This document shows, piece after piece, positions 59,869 to 64,000 of a DNA stretch of 64,000 nucleotides. A program made the position numbers and the translations under genes. The stretch's first letter is position 1, and every line of letters starts with the position of its first letter. The notes beneath the pieces are model-generated. The model ran no database searches. It saw only the letters and a program-made list of their open reading frames with translations, and was not told the origin of the DNA. The stretch covers positions 806,001 to 870,000 of the forward strand of contig CP151794.1 of the NCBI GenBank assembly GCA_041860225.1, written 5' to 3'. The stretch is from Magnimaribacter mokuoloeensis (GTDB lineage: Bacteria > Pseudomonadota > Gammaproteobacteria > Magnimaribacterales > Magnimaribacteraceae).

Positions 59869-61125
59869 ATGACTTTCGCTCTAGTTGACTGTAATAGCTT
59901 TTATGCCTCCTGCGAAAGGATATTTAGACCAGATATAAAAAAACGACCTGTGGTGGTTTTATCAAATAATGATGGTTGTGTAGTTGCCTTATCTAAAGAA
60001 GCAAAGCAACTAGGAATAAAGATGTGTGAACCTTGGTTCAAAATAGAAAAGTCCTTCTTAAAGAAAGGAGGAGTAGCTTTCTCTTCAAATTATGAACTGT
60101 ATGCAGATGTATCATCAAGGGTAATGCAAACCTTAGAATATCTAGCTCCAGAGGTAGAGGTTTACAGCATAGATGAAGCATTTTTAGATATTACAGGGTT
60201 AAGAGACTATGAAGAATTTGGTTATCAATGCAAGGAAACTATAGATCGCTGGGTGGGGATACCTGTTTGTGTTGGTATAGGCCCTACAAAGACTTTAGCA
60301 AAAGTAGCAAACTATGGTGCTAAACACTATCCTGCAACTAAAGGTGTAGTGGATCTAACAAGTGAGGATAGACGAAAAAAATTGATGGCCCTAATGCCGG
60401 TTAGAGAAGTATGGGGAGTTGGCAGCAGAATTAATAAAAAACTAAACAACCTTGGAATAAAAACTGCCTTAGATCTAGCAGAGGTAGACACAAAATTAAT
60501 AAAAAGAAAATTTAGTAGCGTCCTCGAGAGGACTGTAATGGAGTTAAAAGGATATCCATGCATAGGCTTAGAGCAGCAGCCAAAGACAAAAAAACAAATA
60601 GTAGTGAGCAGAACTTTCAGTAAGAAGGTTAATGATCTTGATTCTATTAATGAAGCTGTCAGTGATTATGCATCTCGTGCATGTGAAAAGTTAAGAAGAG
60701 AAGATCAGTATTGCAAAATGGTCTCTGTTTTCATGAGAACTAACTACTTTCGAAAACAAGATCAGCAATACCATGGATTCAGAAGTTATAAGTTATTTTC
60801 TCCAACAAATGATACTAGGGATATTTTGAATGCTACAAGACAGCTAACAAAACAAATCTTCAAAACTGATATTAATTTTAATAAGGCAGGTGTAATGCTA
60901 AGCGATTTTTATGATGAAGACGTATATCAAGGTGATCTATTTAGAACAAGAGAAGAAAGAGTCAATAGCAAAGAATTAATGAAAACAATTGATAAAATAA
61001 ATTCTTCTGGAGTTGGAAAGATAACATTTGCTTCTCAAGGAATCACAAAATCATGGTCTATGAGAAGATTATTAAAATCACCTCGATATCTTACAAGTTG
61101 GGAAGAAATGCCGATCGTGAGGTAG
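59869..61125 (+). CDS. umuC: DNA polymerase V catalytic subunit UmuC
   Basis: 418 residues, Y-family translesion polymerase. Motifs are FALVDCNSFYASCERIFRPD (metal Asp and steric-gate region), VYSIDEAFLDITGL (catalytic Asp-Glu) and VGIGPTKTLAKVANYGAK. The C-terminal little finger and tail are present to near full E. coli length (422). SOS-induced with umuD. Confidence 0.97.
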   Translation: MTFALVDCNSFYASCERIFRPDIKKRPVVVLSNNDGCVVALSKEAKQLGIKMCEPWFKIEKSFLKKGGVAFSSNYELYADVSSRVMQTLEYLAPEVEVYSIDEAFLDITGLRDYEEFGYQCKETIDRWVGIPVCVGIGPTKTLAKVANYGAKHYPATKGVVDLTSEDRRKKLMALMPVREVWGVGSRINKKLNNLGIKTALDLAEVDTKLIKRKFSSVLERTVMELKGYPCIGLEQQPKTKKQIVVSRTFSKKVNDLDSINEAVSDYASRACEKLRREDQYCKMVSVFMRTNYFRKQDQQYHGFRSYKLFSPTNDTRDILNATRQLTKQIFKTDINFNKAGVMLSDFYDEDVYQGDLFRTREERVNSKELMKTIDKINSSGVGKITFASQGITKSWSMRRLLKSPRYLTSWEEMPIVR

Positions 61126-61127
61126 CA

Positions 61128-61715
61128 TTAAAGGCCGCTATGAAATCTAAAGAGGTTGTCTTTTTTATTTATAAAGTCAGATTCAATTGCAGATATATGG
61201 GAAAGCCTTTGTGACCAATCCTCATTATAGGTAGTAGTATAGAGATCTAAGTAAAGATCACAGTGACGAGCTTCAGCCTCATATAACTTGGAGTAAAAAT
61301 TCTTAAGCATGGGGGGCAGATGAGGAATTAAGGCATGAAACCTTTCACAAGAGCGAGCTTCTATCAATGCGCAAATAATAAATGTGTCCTTCAATCTCTC
61401 CGGTTCTTTAGAAGAGCAAGAATCATATAAAGTTTTAGCGTATTTACCTGACTTCAAATTCTTATACTTGAATCCAAGCTTATTCATAATCCTAAGCACT
61501 TGCTCGAAGTGTAGTAACTCTTCTCTAGCAAGGGGTGAGAGGGACTTTGCTAAATTAAAATGTGGATACTTATGTATTAAAGAAATAGCTGTTGTAGCAG
61601 CCTTTTTTTCACAATGTGCATGGTCTATTAAAAGAATTTCTAAAGAATCTAAAGCTTTTTCTATCCAAGCTTTAGGGGTAGGAGAGCTAAGAATAGTTTC
61701 CCAAGTATTAGACAT
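61128..61715 (-). CDS. miaE: tRNA 2-methylthio-N6-isopentenyladenosine hydroxylase MiaE
   Basis: 195 residues, ferritin-like di-iron monooxygenase that hydroxylates ms2i6A37. Iron ligands appear in SPLAREELLHFEQVL, ALIEARSCERFHAL and LYEAEARHCDLYLDLY. MiaE is patchily distributed among gammaproteobacteria. It overlaps the upstream DUF1289 gene by 8 bases. Confidence 0.93.
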   Translation of the reverse strand: MSNTWETILSSPTPKAWIEKALDSLEILLIDHAHCEKKAATTAISLIHKYPHFNLAKSLSPLAREELLHFEQVLRIMNKLGFKYKNLKSGKYAKTLYDSCSSKEPERLKDTFIICALIEARSCERFHALIPHLPPMLKNFYSKLYEAEARHCDLYLDLYTTTYNEDWSQRLSHISAIESDFINKKDNLFRFHSGL

Positions 61716-62163
61716 TAAAGTACTTCTCGGTGTTGAAGTATCTCTGGTAATGGGCTTCAGATAATTTGAAAAGCTCCTCTTCCATAACTTTTTTCAGTTC
61801 AGAAAGATTTGATACTGAATCATCTTTTAACTCAAAACCAAAATCACTAGTGTTAACGATAGATTGGCTACCTGAGCGAAGAAGATCAAATATCCAACAT
61901 AGTGGATCATTATCCTCATCAAATTTTATCTTGTATTCGAGTAATTGAGACTGAAGTATACCTTGATCAATGATACGAATCTTAGATTTCATAATTTGAA
62001 CTTTTAATAATTCAAGCCTATTAAGTACAGATCTTTTTGCTGCATCATCGTAACCATTCCACTGTATTATTTCATGCTGAAACCTTTTACAGCCTCTACA
62101 AACCTCATCTCCAAAGACTGTAGAGCAGACGCCTATGCATGGAGTTTTTACTGTCTTACTCAT
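61708..62163 (-). CDS. DUF1289 domain protein with C-terminal extension
   Basis: 151 residues. The N-terminal DUF1289 motif has four Cys in TPCIGVCSTVFGDEVCRGCK, then RFQHEIIQWNGYDDAAKRSV with the family W-x-x-x-x-x-x-K. Typical DUF1289 proteins are 60-90 residues; here a 90-residue Glu/Leu-rich tail of unknown fold follows. Coupled by overlap to miaE, so a role in tRNA modification or iron handling is possible. Confidence 0.82.
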   Translation of the reverse strand: MSKTVKTPCIGVCSTVFGDEVCRGCKRFQHEIIQWNGYDDAAKRSVLNRLELLKVQIMKSKIRIIDQGILQSQLLEYKIKFDEDNDPLCWIFDLLRSGSQSIVNTSDFGFELKDDSVSNLSELKKVMEEELFKLSEAHYQRYFNTEKYFNV

Positions 62164-62259
62164 CGATTATCATGATATATCTATGTAACTTCAAAGCAAC
62201 TTTAAATTGAAGATTATGATAATATGCCGCACCAAATATTAACTTCAACTTAAATTATC

Positions 62260-64000
62260 ATGCTAGAAAATTACAAGGAACATGTAGAAGAAAGATTGAG
62301 TCAAGGCATCCCTCCCCTACCCTTGAATGCCGAACAGGTTTCTGAGCTCGTAGAGCTTTTAAAATCTCCTCCAAGTGGTGAAGAAGAATACATATTAGAC
62401 CTCATTACAAATAGAACTCCTGCTGGAGTTGACCCTGCAGCTTACGTGAAAGCTGCGTTCTTAACAGCAATTGCTAAAGGAGAGGCCAACTCACCACTCA
62501 TTGATAAAAAACATGCTACCGAGCTATTAGGAACAATGTTGGGTGGCTATAATGTGGAATCACTAATAGGCTTATTAGAAGATAAAGAAGTAGGTTCTAT
62601 AGCAGCCGAGGGCTTAAGCAAAACTCTTTTAATGTTTAATGCCAAGCACGATGTAATTGAATTAGCTAAGAAAAATGAAAATGCTCAAAGAGTTGTTGAT
62701 TCTTGGTCTAATGGTGAATGGTTTACAAATAAACCAAAACTTCCAGAAGTAATTAAAGCAATAGTCTTTCGTGTTGAAGGAGAAATTAATACTGATGACT
62801 TGTCTCCTGCTCCAGATGCACCCTCTAGACCTGATATCCCACTTCATGCTCTTGCAATGTTAAAGAAGACCATGGATGATCCAATAGGAACTATTGAAAA
62901 GTTAAAAGAATCAGGCCTTCCGGTAGTTTTTGTCGGCGATGTGGTAGGAACAGGCTCTTCAAGAAAATCAGCTACAAATTCACTTTTATGGCATATAGGA
63001 GAGGATATCCCCTTCATCCCAAATAAAAAGCAAGCAGGTATATGTATAGGCGGCAAAATAGCTCCTATATTCTTCAATACTCTAGAGGATTCTGGAGCTC
63101 TAGCTTTTGAGTGTGATGTTAGCAAAATAAATTTAGGGGATGTAATAGAAATTTATCCATATGAGCAGAAAGTTGTTAACTTCGATACAAAAGAGGTTTT
63201 ATGTAACTACGAATATAAATCTAATACATTATTAGATGGAGTGAGGGCTGGTGGCAGAATACCTCTCATTATTGGTAGAAGCCTCACAGATGAGACAAGA
63301 GAAATTCTTAAGTTAAACTCTTCAGAAGTCTTTGTTCGTCCTGAGGAAGCGGAAAAAAGTGAAAAAGGTTTTACACTTGCACAAAAGATGGTCGGAAAAG
63401 CCTGCGGAGTTGAAGGAATAAGGCCTGGCATATACTGTGAACCAAGAATGTCGACCGTTGGTAGTCAAGATACCACAGGCCCCATGACAAGAGATGAATT
63501 GAAAGAGTTAGCTTGTTTAGGCTTTAACTCAGATTTGGTGATGCAATCTTTCTGTCACACCGCCGCTTATCCACTACCTAAAGACATAGAAATGCAGCAT
63601 ACTCTTCCAGAGTTCATCCAAACTAGAGGCGGGGTAGCTCTAAGGCCTGGAGACGGCATTATTCATTCTTGGTTAAATAGAATGTTGCTTCCAGATATGG
63701 TGGGCACAGGTGGAGACTCTCATACCCGTTTTCCACTAGGAATAAGTTTTCCAGCCGGATCTGGTTTAGTTGCTTTTGGAGCAGCTTTGGGCGTTATGCC
63801 CCTGGATATGCCGGAATCTGTTTTGGTTAGATTTAAAGGGGAAATACAACCCGGAATTACATTAAGAGATTTAGTAAATGCCATCCCTTATGCTGCCCTG
63901 CAATCAGGTCAACTGACACTACCTAAAGAGGGTAAGGTAAATATATTTTCTGGCAGATGTCTAGAAATAGAAGGTTTACCCGACTTAAAAGTTGAACAAG
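62260..64000 (+). CDS. acnB: Aconitate hydratase B (partial, runs off the window)
   Basis: 580 codons are visible, with no stop before the window edge; full AcnB is about 865. It isomerises citrate to isocitrate in the TCA cycle. The start MLENYKEHVEERLSQGIPPL and DLITNRTPAGVDPAAYVKAA, GEANSPLIDKKHATELLGTM match the AcnB HEAT-like N-terminus. The middle has GDVVGTGSSRKSATNSL (domain 4 position in AcnB) and VGTGGDSHTRFPLGISFPAG with the substrate-binding Ser/His region. The Fe-S cysteines of the C-terminus lie beyond the window, except possibly Cys in the visible part. Confidence 0.96.
   Translation, partial: MLENYKEHVEERLSQGIPPLPLNAEQVSELVELLKSPPSGEEEYILDLITNRTPAGVDPAAYVKAAFLTAIAKGEANSPLIDKKHATELLGTMLGGYNVESLIGLLEDKEVGSIAAEGLSKTLLMFNAKHDVIELAKKNENAQRVVDSWSNGEWFTNKPKLPEVIKAIVFRVEGEINTDDLSPAPDAPSRPDIPLHALAMLKKTMDDPIGTIEKLKESGLPVVFVGDVVGTGSSRKSATNSLLWHIGEDIPFIPNKKQAGICIGGKIAPIFFNTLEDSGALAFECDVSKINLGDVIEIYPYEQKVVNFDTKEVLCNYEYKSNTLLDGVRAGGRIPLIIGRSLTDETREILKLNSSEVFVRPEEAEKSEKGFTLAQKMVGKACGVEGIRPGIYCEPRMSTVGSQDTTGPMTRDELKELACLGFNSDLVMQSFCHTAAYPLPKDIEMQHTLPEFIQTRGGVALRPGDGIIHSWLNRMLLPDMVGTGGDSHTRFPLGISFPAGSGLVAFGAALGVMPLDMPESVLVRFKGEIQPGITLRDLVNAIPYAALQSGQLTLPKEGKVNIFSGRCLEIEGLPDLKVEQ

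Overview
This 64 kb window is a dense, AT-rich bacterial chromosome segment with no prophage, insertion sequence, CRISPR array or rRNA, and no gene-free stretch above 300 bases. The gene content is gammaproteobacterial: smc-zipA-ligA, purL beside an mltF-like gene, mnmC, umuDC with a textbook LexA box, acnB, lpxH, miaE, and a complete ccmABCDEFGHI operon. Low GC, very short spacers, two TonB-dependent receptors, several acyl-CoA dehydrogenases and SAM-II riboswitches suggest a streamlined marine gammaproteobacterium, possibly SAR86-like. That placement is inference.

Layout. 1-5.6 kb: three acyl-CoA dehydrogenase genes, a LysR regulator, tRNA-Leu(UAG) and a membrane-anchored coiled-coil protein. 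5.6-7.4 kb: mnmC, whose first codon sits right after a terminator hairpin. 7.4-13.7 kb: a leftward operon smc, zipA, ligA, a lytic transglycosylase lipoprotein and a DUF4136-type lipoprotein; the SMC appears to lack its hinge. 13.8-19.9 kb: the ccm operon for cytochrome c maturation, including a 50-residue ccmD. 20-23 kb: hisI, then metY and an ompW-like gene, each behind its own SAM-II riboswitch and promoter. 23-26 kb: tRNA-Arg(CCU) abutting an acyl-CoA carboxylase beta subunit, then an aldehyde dehydrogenase.

26-30.6 kb: a leftward operon with a small secreted protein, sulfotransferase, APS-kinase-like protein, HxGH nucleotidyltransferase and 2-hydroxyacid dehydrogenase, preceded by an aminoglycoside-phosphotransferase-fold kinase. 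30.6-36.5 kb: tRNA-Ser(GCU), GMC oxidoreductase, alpha/beta hydrolase and TonB-dependent receptor, plus a nitroreductase. 36.5-40 kb: hemH and a siderophore-type TonB receptor under overlapping Fur boxes. 40-46.2 kb: a six-gene operon with lysC and alaS. 46.3-51.6 kb: Nudix hydrolase, purL, shortened mltF. 51.6-57.3 kb: uvrB, tRNA-Asn(GUU), a PD-(D/E)XK nuclease, cysS and gltX. 57.3-64 kb: cyclophilin, lpxH, a DUF1330-like membrane protein, umuDC, miaE, a DUF1289 protein, and acnB cut by the window edge.

The most unusual points are the hinge-less SMC, the two SAM-II leaders on adjacent genes (one with a visible antiterminator/terminator switch, the other followed by an unidentified three-way-junction RNA next to an occluded ribosome-binding site), and the compact sulfate-activation-like gene set beside a sulfotransferase.
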